From NCBI RefSeq assembly GCF_035222485.1, contig NW_026946671.1, positions 806,001 to 870,000 of the forward strand: 64,000 nt of DNA, read 5' to 3'. This DNA comes from Podospora pseudoanserina. Lineage: Eukaryota > Ascomycota > Sordariomycetes > Sordariales > Podosporaceae. The notes below the pieces were generated by a model. It saw only the letters and a program-made list of their open reading frames with translations. It had not been told where the DNA came from and made no database searches. Shown piece after piece: positions 38,777-50,969 of the stretch (the stretch's first letter is position 1; every line of letters begins with the position of its first letter). The position numbers and the translations under genes were made by a program.

Positions 38777-39617
38777 TGTTGACTCGGATGTGTACTCAAT
38801 GACCGGATATGAGTTGCTTCCTCAGTTGCAACATGAGATAGGTACTGGGAAGTCAAGTTATACCTGCTTGATGAGTGGCCAACTAACTGATGTGAGCGTC
38901 ATCACATCCAGCGGCAACGATCTGGTGTTGGGCTGTGAAACGCTTGGATCGCCCAGGGTTAGGGGCGGTTTAGCGTGGTGTGGAAGCCGCCAAGACGCGA
39001 TTGCCCCTTCGAAAGGTCTCCATTCTTACGTGGTATCGTGTATTTACTTTAAGTTCGCTTAGTTGCATATCGAGTTTGGGCTCACATCACGTTCGCGCAT
39101 GTATTTCATGAAATTTCACATCTCAACTCGGTTCACCACCCTATTCAGGCCTCGTGAACTGAAAAGGTGGGATTGTTGCCTAATGTCCATGAAAGTCAAA
39201 TTCATCAGATGAGATTATCTGAACCCGAGGAAAGCTGTCAACCAGTGTTGACTGCTGCCTCTCATGGAAGGCACGAGGAAGGGCTTATACGTGCAGGTTG
39301 GAGTCTTGAGCAGGCTTTCCTCTCATCGCGACTCGGTTGTGAGAGCACATCATATCTACAATTTGAAGAAGTCTAGATTTGGAGTCTCATCCAACATTCA
39401 ATCTCATGTTGCCAATTGCAGCTCTGCTCTCTTCTTCTTCTTCTTCTCCACTCACTCCCCTTCACTAGCAAAGTCCACGGCAAAAACTACGAAACCAACT
39501 TCAACCAAAACAACCAAATCGTCACCAACTTCATCGACTAAGATATCGAAGGCTTCCACCAAGACCTCATCAGCAAAAACTGAGCAACCAACCATCGACA
39601 CAAAACCCAACAACATC
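38777..39617. promoter_or_regulatory. Divergent region between DUF1295 gene and top3
   Basis: 841 bp between start codons. A TTC triplet run lies at 39433-39447. The last 150 bases are Ser/Thr/Lys-coding in the top3 frame without a stop, so an upstream-extended Top3 N-terminus cannot be excluded. Confidence 0.5.
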
Positions 39618-41747
39618 ATGACACGCGTCCTCTGCGTGGCTGAAAAGCCCTCCATCGCCAAAGCAGTCGCCCAACACCTCTCCGGAGGCCAATATCAAAC
39701 CGTACTTCCCCCCTCCCCATCTCACGCCACCCTTTGCTAACTTTCCATCAGGCGAACACCTCAGACAAATACACCAAAAACTATTCCTTCACCTTCAACT
39801 TCGGCCCCGGCCTGGGCGACTCCAACGTAACCATGACCGCCGTCCGCGGCCACCTCACCACCGCCGAATTCCCCCCCACCTACAAATCCTGGTCCCACCC
39901 ACCCCCCGACTCCCTCTTCGACGCCCCCATCACCACCGTCACAACCCCCGACTGCAAAGCCATAGCCCGCAACATCGAAACCCTCGCCCGGTCCTCCTCC
40001 GTCCTCATCGTCTGGACCGACTGCGACCGCGAGGGGGAGCACATCGGCTCCGAAATCCGCGACGCCGCGCTCAAGGGGAACAGGAACATCCAGGTCAGGC
40101 GAGCGCGGTTTTCAAACGTGGAGAGGGGGCACATACTCAGCGCGGCGAGGAGGTTGGTGGCGTTGGATCAGCGGCAGGTTGATGCCGTGGCGGCGAGGAT
40201 TGAGCTGGATTTGAGGATCGGGTTTGCTTTCACAAGGTTCTTGACGAATAACCTGCGGGGGCTGGGGGGTCCGATGGGGGAGTTGATGATCAGTTATGGG
40301 TCTTGTCAGTTTCCCACTCTGGGGTTTGTCGTCGATCGGTACTTTCGGGTCAAGAATTTTGTTCCCGAGGCGTTTTGGAGTATCAAGCTTGTTCACGAGA
40401 GGGAGGGGATGAAGGTGAGCTTTGGCTGGGCGCGGAATCGACTGTTTGATCGGGCGGCGGTGACGATTCTGTATGAACGCTGCCTGAGGGCGAGGGAGGC
40501 GGTGGTGAAAAAGGTTCAGGAGAAGCCCACCAAAAAGTGGAAGCCTCTCCCGCTTACGACGGTGGAATTACAAAAAATGGCGACGAGGTTTTTGAGGATG
40601 ACGGGTCAGCAGGCTATGACGGTGGCGGAGAAGCTGTACAACAAGGGGTTTATCTCTTATCCGAGGACGGAGACGGACAGGTTTGACAAGGGGATGAACC
40701 TGAGGGGGTTGGTCGAGAAGCAGTTTCCTGATGGGAGGTGGGGAGCTTTCGCGAGGGAGTTGATTGAGGGGGGGAGGTTCAACCAGCCGAGGCAGGGGAA
40801 GAACGATGATAAGGCTCATCCGCCTATCCACCCTATCACCTACGCGGCGCCGACGGTGCTGGATGAGCAGGAGAGAAAGGTGTATGAGTTTGTGGTGAGG
40901 AGGTTTTTGGCTTGTTGCTCGGATGATGCCAAGGGGATGGCGACGGATGTGGAGGTGGGGTATGGGGAGGAGATGTTTGCTGCGCATGGGGTTATTGTGC
41001 TGGAGAGGAATTATCTGGATGTGTACCCCTACGAAAACTGGACGGGGACGGCTATGTTGCCCAAGTTTGAGGTGGGGGAGAGGTTTGAGCCGACCGAGGC
41101 CATGATGACGGAGGGGAAGACGAGCCCGCCGAGTTACTTGACCGAGGCGGATCTGATTGCGTTGATGGATGCGAATGGGATTGGGACGGATGCCACGATG
41201 GCGGAGCACATTGAGAAGATTCAGGAGAGGCAATATGTGGTTACGGTGCCGAGGGGGGGAGGGGGAGGAGCTGGTGGTGCCGAGGAAGATAATGAGCCTC
41301 CTCCTGCTGCTGGGCGAGGCCGTGGGAGAGGAAGGGGGAGGGGTGGACGAGCTGCTCGTGGCGGGAGAGGAGGGGCGAGAGGCGGTGGGGCTGGGGGAGG
41401 GGGGGGTGGTGATGGTGTCAAGGAGTTTATCCCGACCAGTCTAGGAGTTGCCCTTATCATGGGTTTCGACAGGATGAGCTTCGAGATCAGTCTTGGGAAG
41501 CCGTTTCTACGAAAGGAGACGGAGCTCATGATGAAAGCCATCTGCGAGGGCAGGTCGACCAAGCAAGAGTTTCTGCAGAGCAACATACACCAGTACAGGA
41601 CGGTATACCATCAGTCCTCGGCGGAGCTCAATACACTCAAAGCAGTGAGTTTGTTTACATTTACTTGATTTGATTTTTAAGATTGACATACTGACACACC
41701 CACAGGCCTGCAGACAATACGTCTTCAACAACGGTAACGGGCAATGA
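39618..41747 (+). CDS. top3: DNA topoisomerase III (type IA)
   Basis: Type IA topoisomerase that works with RecQ helicase and Rmi1 to dissolve recombination intermediates in the nucleus. Exons 39618-39701, 39752-41644 and 41706-41747; 672 residues. A Toprim domain at the N-terminus begins MTRVLCVAEKPSIAKAVAQH and holds the metal motif WTDCDREGEHIG (D118, D120). The catalytic tyrosine is Y331 in NKGFISYPRTETDRF, followed by the HPPIHPI and DANGIGTDATMAEHI motifs. A Gly/Arg insert of about 50 residues (529-581, RGRGRGRGRGG) splits the core just before FIPTSLGVALIMGFD. The protein ends soon after, with no C-terminal zinc fingers, as in yeast Top3. The frame is open upstream with a Ser/Thr/Lys-rich stretch, so a longer form is possible. 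Confidence 0.95.
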
Positions 41748-44700
41748 ACGATCAACATATCCCCTCCCGAGTATATCAGAGGCTGGTCACACAGAACAGC
41801 ACTGCACGAATTCCCTCACCTATACACCCTCACGTATAGTAAGTACAACAACCCTCTCAAACCACTCACAACACGCCCCCAACCTGAAACAAATGTCCCC
41901 GCCCTCTCTAACCAACGAGAACAAAAGCACCAGCAGCAGTGCATCCTATCAACAACACCACATTTTGCCTGCCGTGAAATGGCGGGTGGGATTTACCTGC
42001 ATGTCGCTGGTGCGCGGGTGTGGACCATCACGAGCTCCCCCCTTCCCCTTCCCCTCCCCCATCAATTCCTCGGCCGCGGCGGAATTGGGGGTGCTATTTC
42101 CCCCCTCCTTCCGATAACCGGATGTCCGGGGGTTGGTAAAAAGATCATGGCTTTTTTTCTTTGACACTCCCGTTCCGTTTTCCGGGCTCCGGTTCGTTGC
42201 AGTAAAAGCAAGCAGCCAGAGAGGTGTGTGTTTGTGTCACAAATTGGTTGTTTTGTGTGTGTGTGTGTGTGTGTGTGTAGAAGTGGTGCAACAAACATGT
42301 GGGAGCGGGTTTACACGCACAAAAAACTACAACAACTACAAAAGGTTATCTAGTTGAACCGGCGGAAAAGGGGGAGCCCGGAAGGTACAGGAGGTTGAGG
42401 AAAGCCGAACTATACTAGAGGATAGGTAGTCAATCCACACAATGAATCTCACAATCATTGTGAAAGCTATCGATGATGATGATGGCCGCCGTCTGTTCGG
42501 GTCGGACCAGCGGCGGGGTTTCTCGGCCAGTGAACCTTGACGGGTCGTTCGGTTGGTGGATTCCATTCCCCCCTCGTGGGTGTGAGCCGTGTGGTTCCGT
42601 GCCTACCCCATGTCTAGCGCCGCAAATCCATACTGTACGCCCATGATAGTGGACTCCCACACACAGTCTGGGTCACTTGGAGGTTTTGGAAGGGATTGTT
42701 TCTTGGAAGTTGTGGTTGTACCACCATGAATGATGTGCCATGTGCGTATATATGGAAAGAGGGGAAGATAGAAAAATAGGGCACACAAAAACTGATAGGG
42801 TAGGCACAAAAATCGGCATATGATACAGAAAGCTACACAGGGCACAAGCATAAAACGTGGGGAGCTAGGACTGGCTTGTCTTGGGACAAAATAAAACCTG
42901 GGGCAACCACTCGGGCGGTGGTGGCTTCTCTTCAGCAAAGCATCCACCACGCTTTGGTGATCCGGGGGTGGCAAAGACCTGTCATGAGCCCCCAACCTCG
43001 AAACGACTCGTAACGAGAAGAGGCGAAGCTCCCGTCGAGGTTGATGGTGGTTGTTGGAGCCCGGGTAGTCCTGTCCTGGGAAGTTGTCTGTGGTTTGTAT
43101 CAGCTTACTTGATATAATGCCTTGAGAGTGAGAGCAGCAGGTGTTAGTGAACCAGATGACCTGCCCCACTGCCCACTCGGATTAGCCCTCTCATAGACGA
43201 GCCAATCAGAGCGGTTGGCCTGGCCAATGTGCTTTCTTCATTGGGGCTTGACTGAAGTAGACATGTTAGTGTACATAAAAGACAAAGAGAAGACGGGTGT
43301 AATCGGAATGTGACCTTCATCATGATGGACCGTCATCATGATGAAGAGACTGGTCCTGACGATCATCTCTCTCGGTTCTATTTTCAAGCCCCCCGCAAGG
43401 AGAGAGCCGAGACGGAGATGGGATGGCTGAAAGAAAACAGATCACCGGATGATGTCGTTTGGGCCATACACAAAGAAAAGGTGGTGTGGGTGTTAATCTG
43501 GGGAAATCGCTCGCCCTGACAGGAAAAGCAGAAGGCAAGAAAGCGGGGGTCAGCAGCAATGGCCGTTATCGCTTGCCGGTCGGTATCATCGAAGGAGAGG
43601 GAACTGGAATGTGCTGCATGGCCATGCTGCTGGCTGGATGGATGGAGATGGATTGAAAAGGCCTATCACTATCAGCAGCATGACACACGGGGGGGGTGAG
43701 GGGCCAGAAGGGGGGGGTGCTCTAGATAAGGGCACATGGGCTGGGGGTCAACTTCCAATTGGGGGCTGGGATTGGAGCTCTTGTTGCTGAAGAAAGTGCC
43801 AGAGTTGCCTGTGCTGCATTGAAGCACGAGGCGGCGTTAGTGGACAGAGAATACGGACGAAGAGAGAAAAGGGTAAAAATGGCGCTGCCTGGCAGACGAA
43901 CAAGTCGTCATCAAACATCCAGACCATCCAGGGAACTGGGTTTCCTGTCCTTCCTTTCTTCCCTGTTGATGCGACCTTTTGAAGGGCAAAACATTTCGCA
44001 CTGTGCACTTACACAACCCACTGGGAAATGCCTCCACCCATTTCGACGTGTGATGATAACCAAGATCCACGATTGACGACCTGGTCCTTATCGTCGCAAA
44101 ACCCTAAATGTTTGTGGGCGCGCGCACATCCATTCGGGAGATTGTCAATTCAGGGTTTGTTTGGGTGGAGGCTCAAACTAATTAAACGTCGCGATATTGA
44201 GAATAACAGCACAACACTGTAGCCAGGAAATGAGACAGAGAATGGGGATAAGAAAACAGTTGCCTCAGATTCCGAGAAATGATGACAGAGAGAAAGCTGG
44301 GCAAAGGTGGCACGGGGCAGAGCAGACTGGCCTCCCTCTCGCTCTCTCTCTCTCTCTCTCGAGACACACCTATTTTTGTGTGATGATTTCGCTGTGTGCA
44401 CGCCTCCCGCTCTCAAATCAGTGACAAGCCACTTGCCCGTCTTTGGCACCCTGGTCTGATGTACGGTGTGTGTACCCCGTGCCCGCCGTGAGTCGTCACT
44501 CGTCAGCGCCAGGGTGCTGTTCTCGGTACCTACCAAGGTACCGCTACCAGGGCAAGACACACCCTCTGGACTCGCCGGCCTGTCCAACAAGGCTTGGTTT
44601 ATATTAGCATGGCCTGTCCACGATTCCTGCCGCTGACCCTTCTCTTGGTCTCGACAAAGCAACAACATCGCGACCAACTAACCACGACGACATCAAGTCT

Positions 44701-45127
44701 TACAAGAGAGAGTCCTTCTCTTGTCACAGAAGATCATCGCCAGCAGCATCTGCCAAATAGCCCAGCCAACACCTCTTTTGCCCGACAAGACACGAACCGT
44801 CTTCCCCCGGTCAAAAAGTAACAAAGCTGCCCATATCAACTTGCTCCGGTCCTTTGGTGAGTGTGACTCAGTTCTCAGTCTTCAGTCCTCAGTCCTCAGT
44901 TTCCTTGTTGTCGCCAACCTGGGCACACACAACGCGACACTTCTTTATGCTTGTAAACAAACAAGCGAGCGAGCAAGAGAGATCGATGGTTATCGCCGTT
45001 GCCCATCATTACCCCTTCCCGACCCGTCGCACCATGTCTGGCTCCATCAGAAACACCTCTGCTAACACACGGCCTGCGGCACTTTGAAGAAGCGGCTCGA
45101 AGCAACTCAACACCCAAAAGTGTCAAT
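41748..45127. other. Long intergenic region, no gene seen
   Basis: 3.4 kb holding the 3' side of top3 and the upstream region of the Stb3-like gene. Features seen: a GT array (42255-42278), GGTACCTACCAAGGTACC (44525-44541), and a CT run (44341-44360) with a TCAGTCCTCAGTCCTCAG repeat (44880-44900). The minus-strand frame 42603-43169 has 188 codons but is Cys/Phe/Tyr-rich without motifs. Confidence 0.55.
42255..42278. repeat. (GT)12 microsatellite
   Basis: Uninterrupted dinucleotide array in the gap downstream of top3. Confidence 0.95.
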
Positions 45128-46273
45128 ATGGCGACCATGGCTACTGCTGCTCGCGATATCGCGACGACCTCCTCCCCCTCTCCCGGCCGAGACAACTTAA
45201 CTGCTGTAGCGGCCGCCCGGAGTGTCCCTGTGACGACCCATCCAAACAACCTGCCGACTCCCCCCAACTCGATATCTCCCAACCTGCCTCCGGTAGGCCT
45301 TCGCGCCCACCTGATGAGGGCGGGCGTCGAGCCCTCGGTCGACTCCGACCTGGAACTGCACGACCGCGACGCTCACGACGATGAGCACTCCGGTCCGGGA
45401 TCGCCCCCGTACGACTCGGCCGGAGCCATCACGTCAGCAATGCTGGCCAACTGCCACCTGCCCGAGATCCTGCTGGGTCAGGGCCCGTTGCCGATTCGCC
45501 ACATTATGGGTTATCTGACCACCACGGTCCCCGGCTTCGCGGGCATCCCGCCTGCCAAAGCCCGGAGGCTGGTCGTGGCCGCGCTAGAGGGAAAGGGAAA
45601 CGGTGGCGTGGGCAGCGGCCCGGATGGTGACGTAGAGTTTATCAAGGTGGGCTGGGGACGGTGGCATGCGAAGCGGAGGGGCCAGGGCAGCAGAGCTACA
45701 GCTGCTGCCTACGACCCTCCCTCGCGCCGCACGTCGCCCGGCGGGAGCTCCTACCCGACAAGCATCCCTATCAACAAGGGCGGCCCCGGGTGGCACCACT
45801 TGGACCGGTCTCGACTCGCAGCCATGCTCGGGACGAGCGCCGGCGGCGCCTCATCAGCAGCCTTCTCTCATGACGACCGTCTCAACGAAGACCGGTTCAT
45901 GAACATGATGGACCACGAGGCCGACAAAATGTCGCTCGACGGATCCGGATCCGCATCGTGCTCCGAGGCGCCTGATGAGGACTTTCCCATGGACCGCGAC
46001 GACCCCGAGGACGCAACCGACGACGAGGACTGGGCAGCCGTCGGTGCGGCGGCGCTTCGAGCGTCATCCTATCAGGCCCAGTCCGACAACCAAAGACACC
46101 TCTCCCCTTTCAACAACGTATATTCTTCCAGCATGCGCTCCTTCTCCGGCGGCATGGCGCGGCCACCTCAGCTCAACTTCAAGATCCCACCATCGGGCTT
46201 GGCGGGAGTCATGGTGGCCGACGCACAGGAGCGCGACGCCGTGGAGGCTCTTCTTCAGCTTGGATCTGTCTAA
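45128..46273 (+). CDS. Stb3-like (putative Sin3-binding) transcription regulator
   Basis: An uninterrupted frame of 381 residues from ATG 45128 (MATMATAARDIATT); an upstream in-frame ATG at 44999 would add 43. Residues about 55-185 match the Stb3 domain: LPPVGLRAHLMRAGVEPSVD, then AITSAMLANCHLPEILLGQ, then RHIMGYLTTTVPGFAGIPPA followed by KARRLVVAALEGKG, and VEFIKVGWGRWHAKRRG. In yeast Stb3 binds the RRPE element of ribosome-biogenesis genes and recruits Sin3/Rpd3. The rest is low complexity, with an acidic stretch (DFPMDRDDPEDATDDEDWAA) and a C-terminal helix (VMVADAQERDAVEALLQL) that could be a Sin3 contact. Target genes are inference. The domain has an acidic insert after the first helix (DLELHDRDAHDDEHS). 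Confidence 0.85.
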   Translation: MATMATAARDIATTSSPSPGRDNLTAVAAARSVPVTTHPNNLPTPPNSISPNLPPVGLRAHLMRAGVEPSVDSDLELHDRDAHDDEHSGPGSPPYDSAGAITSAMLANCHLPEILLGQGPLPIRHIMGYLTTTVPGFAGIPPAKARRLVVAALEGKGNGGVGSGPDGDVEFIKVGWGRWHAKRRGQGSRATAAAYDPPSRRTSPGGSSYPTSIPINKGGPGWHHLDRSRLAAMLGTSAGGASSAAFSHDDRLNEDRFMNMMDHEADKMSLDGSGSASCSEAPDEDFPMDRDDPEDATDDEDWAAVGAAALRASSYQAQSDNQRHLSPFNNVYSSSMRSFSGGMARPPQLNFKIPPSGLAGVMVADAQERDAVEALLQLGSV

Positions 46274-47467
46274 TAGCATCTTTTATCTGCATATATGGCT
46301 CGGCGTTTTCAACAAGTGGGCGGGGCAAGCATCATCATCATCATCACATCTTCACTCATATCACGAACGCAAACCAACCATTCGACAAACAAACCACAAT
46401 ACATATACATACAATTCCCTATCGTTTGGTTGGCGAGTTGTTCTGGGAAGCGGGGCAGGGGGAGTAGGGTTGGTTTCACTTCTTTTCTCAGGGCGCCGGA
46501 GGCTTTGTTAATACCTTTTTTTATTTATTAAAGCCTGGATGTTGTGCACCAGGAAACATTTATAATTCATGGTTCTCAGGTGGTAAAAACAAGAGAAGGG
46601 ATGACACATGGAATGAACTTTGATATCTTTGGGCTTTTTTGGGGGGGATTGGGGAAGGTAAACATGGAATCGGGGAAGCAAAACATCAGGCATGGCAATT
46701 CTCTCGAATTTCCTTCTTCCTCGAACACAATCAAAACCCACACAACACACTATCTACTACAACACACTTTACACAGCATATTCTTTTCTCTTCTCACATT
46801 GTTGGGGTTCGGTTTTTTTATTTTTTTTCTCCCTTCTTCCTTTACGATGGAGGGGCGTTTCCGGTTATATTCGGCGCTGGACGACAGGGGCTGGGAACAG
46901 TTGCAACAACGCACTTTCTTCATCACACAACTCTCAACTCCATTATTGCAACACGCTTGCTTCACTGTATCACACCGCTGCTGCGGGACAGGACGGCGGG
47001 GGGGGGGGGGGGGCGCTAAGGACAACACATCAACAACACCACCAAACACAATCCACAATTGGGCATTGTTTTTCTTTGCCATCTCGATTTCTTTCTTTCT
47101 TTTTCGTTCTGCTGCTGCGTGGTTGGTTTGTTGACAAGGGGGCATCTTTTTTTTAATAGCGGTCACCGACTTTCTGGATTGACACTTGACAGGGGGGAAA
47201 GTGCACCCAAGCTTCGGATCGTCAAGCCGAGAAAGGAATGGTGTTTCTCCACAAGCCTCAAAAAAGGGGGGGGGGGAGTGTTGGTTTTGACGGCGGCACG
47301 ACCCGCCAATAACACTAGCCCTCTTTTTTTCTGGGGCGGGCGGGTATGGAGTTCCGGTGAGCTGGCACTGGGGTGGGCCAGCGAGATTCTATGCAAATGC
47401 ACGATGGTACCTTGGGGGGAAAGATGATCTAAGGCATTGAGACCTGAGGGGAGCTAAAGACGGGCAC

Positions 47468-47500
<33 letters not shown>

Positions 47501-48974
47501 AAGAGAAAGAAAGAAAGCGAGAATTGTTGGACCGAGAGAAACCGAGCTTGTTGATGGGCGTGATTGGACCGACTGATTTGAAGGCTTGATCAAAGGGGGC
47601 AATTTGACTGATTGATGTGATTATTTTGGTTTTGGTGTTTTGTGGGCTCTTTGTTTTGCCCTGTGGCACTGCGTGTTGGTGATGGTGAAAGTGGTTACGT
47701 GCATATATATATGTTTCTTTTGTGAGAAGCTGCGGGTTTTGACATTGAGGTTGGTTTAGGATGCTTTTAATTATGAGGCATGATGAAATGGGTGAAGGCG
47801 GAGAGAGAGAGACTGGGGGATTACTGATGCTTGGACCTTGAGCCCTTGGTTTTGTTTGCTACGATGAGGACCTTACTTACATTCTGTTTGGGGATATATA
47901 CCACAGAAGCTTAGCTACACCTCGCGTGCTCGGTCACCAAGACAACAACAACAACAACTAGAACAAGAAAGAAGAACAAAATACCAAAGGACAAATAAAG
48001 CATACTACATGTCGCACGGGTTTTCTCTTATCTGTTGTTGTGGTTGATAGCAGAGTTCCAGCGAACAATTCTCCCGTAGGACCGGTACCGGAAATCAAAA
48101 GCCAGTCCCGGACTGCCGGACGGAGGGGGGCGGGTACCGGGGGAGCCGGGGCGGGTCAGCCGGGCCCAGGCAAAACTCCAGCTCAACAAACATTCTTGGC
48201 TTTTCGCTTGTCTGGTGGGTAGGGTTTCGGGATATTTGTGGACTTTTGTGGAGGAGGAAGATCCACTGAGTTGTGGAGGTAGGTGGATGTATTGGGCGAG
48301 ATCCTTGATCGGGATCGACGTTTTCAATGAGCTGGGAATGATCAATGGCTTTTTTTGACGGTTCAAGATTTTGTATGCACAGGTAATTCACCTATCGCAA
48401 CATTGTGTGAGATTGATCTTGGGGAGAGAGAAGTGGTTTAACCCCCCTCATGAAGTGGCAGATCGAGAGGAACGGCAGATAGAGGATGTTCAAAGATCTC
48501 GATTTCGAGATCCGTAGTGGGGAAGTCATTGTGGAGGAGCTCGCAACAACACTGTGTGGAAACATGGTGGGGGGATGAAGGTGTGTGTTATCAGATTATG
48601 CTGGCATCTGCTGATGTGTTTACACATGGCATGACGCGGGGACAAAGCGGGCTTCGGTTTCAATACCTCTTCAAAATATTTGTGTGTGAAATTCGCCCAG
48701 GGGGAAAAAACCCTAACTTCCCCGACCTGGAGACGAGAAAAAAGGGGGGTGGGCGACGGGTTTTGATACCATCGCCATGCTCTCTGGCAGTCCTAAATAG
48801 GAATGAGAGAGGATGGTACAAGGTATAAGAACCTTGGAAGAGAGTCTGGGGTGGGAGAAAGTGACGTAGTAGGTGGGATGGGGATGGCATGGGAAAAATT
48901 AAAGATGGTGGTGCTTGAAACTACCCATCCACAAGTTCAGTTCATATGGGGTGGTGGTTGTAAATGGGAAGTTG
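46274..48974. other. Long intergenic region, no gene seen
   Basis: 2.7 kb with G12 (about 46998-47012), CA-rich and T-rich tracts and a CAGGCA minisatellite. Open frames 46544-47166 on both strands are T/C-rich shadows of the untranslated region. GCGGGTACCGGGGGAGCCGG with GGACCGGTACCGGAA (48081-48144) forms small palindromes. Confidence 0.55.
47468..47500. repeat. CAGGCA hexanucleotide repeat
   Basis: Five and a half six-base units in non-coding DNA, followed by an AAGAAAG repeat. Confidence 0.9.
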
Positions 48975-48980
48975 AAAAAA
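48975..48980 (-). terminator. Pol III terminator for tRNA-Phe
   Basis: T6 on the minus strand, 10 bases after the tRNA 3' end. Confidence 0.75.
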
Positions 48981-48990
48981 GAATATCAAG

Positions 48991-49080
48991 TGCGGTTTAT
49001 GTGGATCGAACACATGACCTTCAGATTTGTTGATTGAAGTGGACTTCAGTCTGACGCTCTCCCAACTGAGCTAAACCCGC
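48991..49080 (-). tRNA. tRNA-Phe (GAA), 17-nt intron
   Basis: Same mature sequence as the copy at 22425-22516 (GCGGGTTTAGCTCAGTTGGG start, GACTGAAG before and ATCTGAAGG after the intron, GTTCGATC T loop). The intron is 17 instead of 19 bases and begins TCCACTTC rather than TCAACTTT. It lies after position 37. Both copies sit on the minus strand, 26.5 kb apart. Confidence 0.97.
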
Positions 49081-49632
49081 TTTTGATGATGGTGTTTGGG
49101 GAGAGAATAGTGTATATGAGGGTATTGTCAGCTTCATCAAGTTGCACAAACAAAGCGCTCCTTTGCTTGCTTCTCCAGTCTCAACATGCAGCTATGTTTG
49201 GGTTCACCCTCCAGCCAAATACTCACTGTGTCAACAACACCTCAAGTGATTGTTGATTTTGAGCTTTGTTTTGTATTAGAGGAGAGTTCCCCGGTCAAAC
49301 CATGACCTCTCTACACACCACCTTAGCAATAAAAATACAGCTCTTCCTCATACAACATAACCCCCCTTTCTCTCCTACTCCAGATCATAACCATCCATCC
49401 ACCCACCCAACCGACCAGCAGCACCAATGCTTCCTTGTCCACCAACCAACAAAACCATAAAAACCAGAGTGCCGTAACGCCAATGCTATGATGCACACAC
49501 ACTACCCTCTTATGCACCCTCCGAAACGCAAGGTATCTTTTTGGTACAGTCAACCACAGAAATCCCACCATTTTCCCCGTACCCCTTCCATCCCCTTTTG
49601 CTATCCCCCAATTCACTACAACTCACACGCCC
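49081..49632. other. Intergenic, no gene seen
   Basis: Contains CATCCATCCACCCACCC-type sequence near 49391-49410. Probably includes the 3' untranslated region of the Tim14 gene. Confidence 0.55.
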
Positions 49633-50008
49633 CTACGAAGAAGTAGTCTTCTCCAAAAACTCCTTCGCCTCATTCACCTTGGTCGCCAAGTACGGACTCC
49701 CCCCGCGATCAGGATGGTTGAGCAGCATCAGCGTCCTGTGCGCCTTCCTGACCTTGTCCTTTGTGATGGAGCTCTCCTGAAGCGACAGGATCAGCGCCGC
49801 CTCGCGCTTGTTCATCCTGGGCTCGAAGCCGCCCTTGTAAAAGGCTTTGCCGAGGGCGCCGACGCCGCCGCGGGAGCGACGCCAGGCTACGAGGCCTGCT
49901 CTGCCCTATACCGAGAAATTAGCGAGGTGTTTTGCGATAGATATAGATAGGGGGACATACGAGGAAGGCAGCAACTGCTACTCCTGCGCCGATGGCTACT
50001 GCGGACAT
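49633..50008 (-). CDS. pam18: Tim14/Pam18 mitochondrial import J-protein
   Basis: Inner-membrane J-protein that stimulates mitochondrial Hsp70 in the presequence-translocase motor. Two exons, 50008-49961 and 49905-49633; 106 residues. A single span ([14 protein letters not shown], then [13 protein letters not shown] with positive residues after it) is followed by [18 protein letters not shown] and a J domain with the HPD motif in [20 protein letters not shown], then EAKEFLEK. This is the short J-domain layout of Tim14, with no helix I of canonical DnaJ. The intron splits the membrane span from the J domain. An in-frame ATG at 50071 would add 21 residues (MSKAPAQTPQ); the shorter form matches the family. 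Confidence 0.93.
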
Positions 50009-50415
50009 TTCGGATTCGGGCTTGCGGGTTTGTTGAGACGAGGTTTGGGGTGTCTGCGCGGGGGCTTTGGACATGTAGCGGTTGGAATGCGACAAGCGGA
50101 TATTACTTTCGCGCGTTGTGGTGGTGGCGGTGGTTGTCGTCGTCGGGTGGTGCGATGTGGTGGACGGTGACGATGATGACGGCAAGCAATGGAATCAACT
50201 TTTTTGACCGGGGGTTTGCGATTTGCGGAAAGTCGCAGAAGTCGGGATTTGCCGCCCGCTTGCCGGCCGGTGACTGGCTGAATTTTTTGCACTGTTACGG
50301 GTATTTCACTGAAACAATGCAATAAAAAGCGGGGATGGACGGGTTATTGGCATTTTGACACATGTTTCCCATTACCGTAACTTTGCGAGTATTAGGACAT
50401 CACAACTGAAACTCA
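50009..50415. other. Short intergenic region
   Basis: Upstream region of pam18 and 3' side of the next minus-strand gene. No extra gene seen. Confidence 0.6.
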
Positions 50416-50969
50416 TCACTCCTCCGGCCCAGGCCTATGGTATGCCCCCGGCGGCTTGCCCAGTTGATCTTCGACTTCCTTTAGCACCTTCATCTCCATC
50501 TCCTCCTCCGCCAACTTTTTCCGCTGCTCGTCTTCCGGCGTCGGCAAGTCCGCCCCTGGGATGGCAGCCGCTCCGTAATTACCTGCCCCACCACGGCCAG
50601 TCCCGCCGGTCTTTTGACGGGCTGCTATGCTTGCGGCGACGGCCTTTTTGGTGCGCTCCGCGTCTTCGGACTGCTGCTTGGCCGAGGCAGCCGTGTCTGC
50701 TGCGCCGTAGAAGTTGCCGGCTCCTCCTCTGCCGCCGCGGGAATAGGGAACGGGGGCGGGTTGTTGCTGGATGGTGGTGGCAGTGTTGGTGAGGTCGGCT
50801 TGGGCTTCGAGGTCCTTTGTGGTGTTAGTTCAAGTACAAATATGACAAACTAGGAGTGATAACTCACAGCAGAAGCCTCCGAAGCCTTCTGGACATCCTC
50901 TATATCCTTCTTGCTGTAATAGTTGCCAGCCCCACCACGGCCCGTACGGCGAAATACGTCGTCGGACAT
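50416..50969 (-). CDS. DUF3602 (Par32/Amu1-like) small repeat protein
   Basis: Two exons, 50969-50868 and 50814-50416, with an ACTAAC branch site; 166 residues. Three glycine motifs recur: RTGRGGAGNYYSKKD near the start, SRGGRGGAGNFYGAAD in the middle and GTGRGGAGNYGAAAIPG later. The G-R-G-G-A-G-N core defines DUF3602. In yeast the family member Par32/Amu1 is a TORC1-controlled phosphoprotein that restrains ammonium transporters Mep1 and Mep3. The fungal homologue may bind a transporter or nucleotide through these turns, but that is inference. The C-terminus is helical and acidic (EDEQRKKLAEEEMEMKVLKE). It is in tandem with pam18 on the minus strand. Confidence 0.9.

Noticed and set aside
40568-41233. 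221-codon minus-strand frame within top3
   Set aside because: Antisense to the conserved topoisomerase core.
42603-43169. 188-codon minus-strand frame downstream of top3
   Set aside because: No family motif, no splice partners, and biased to Phe/Pro/His from pyrimidine-rich DNA.
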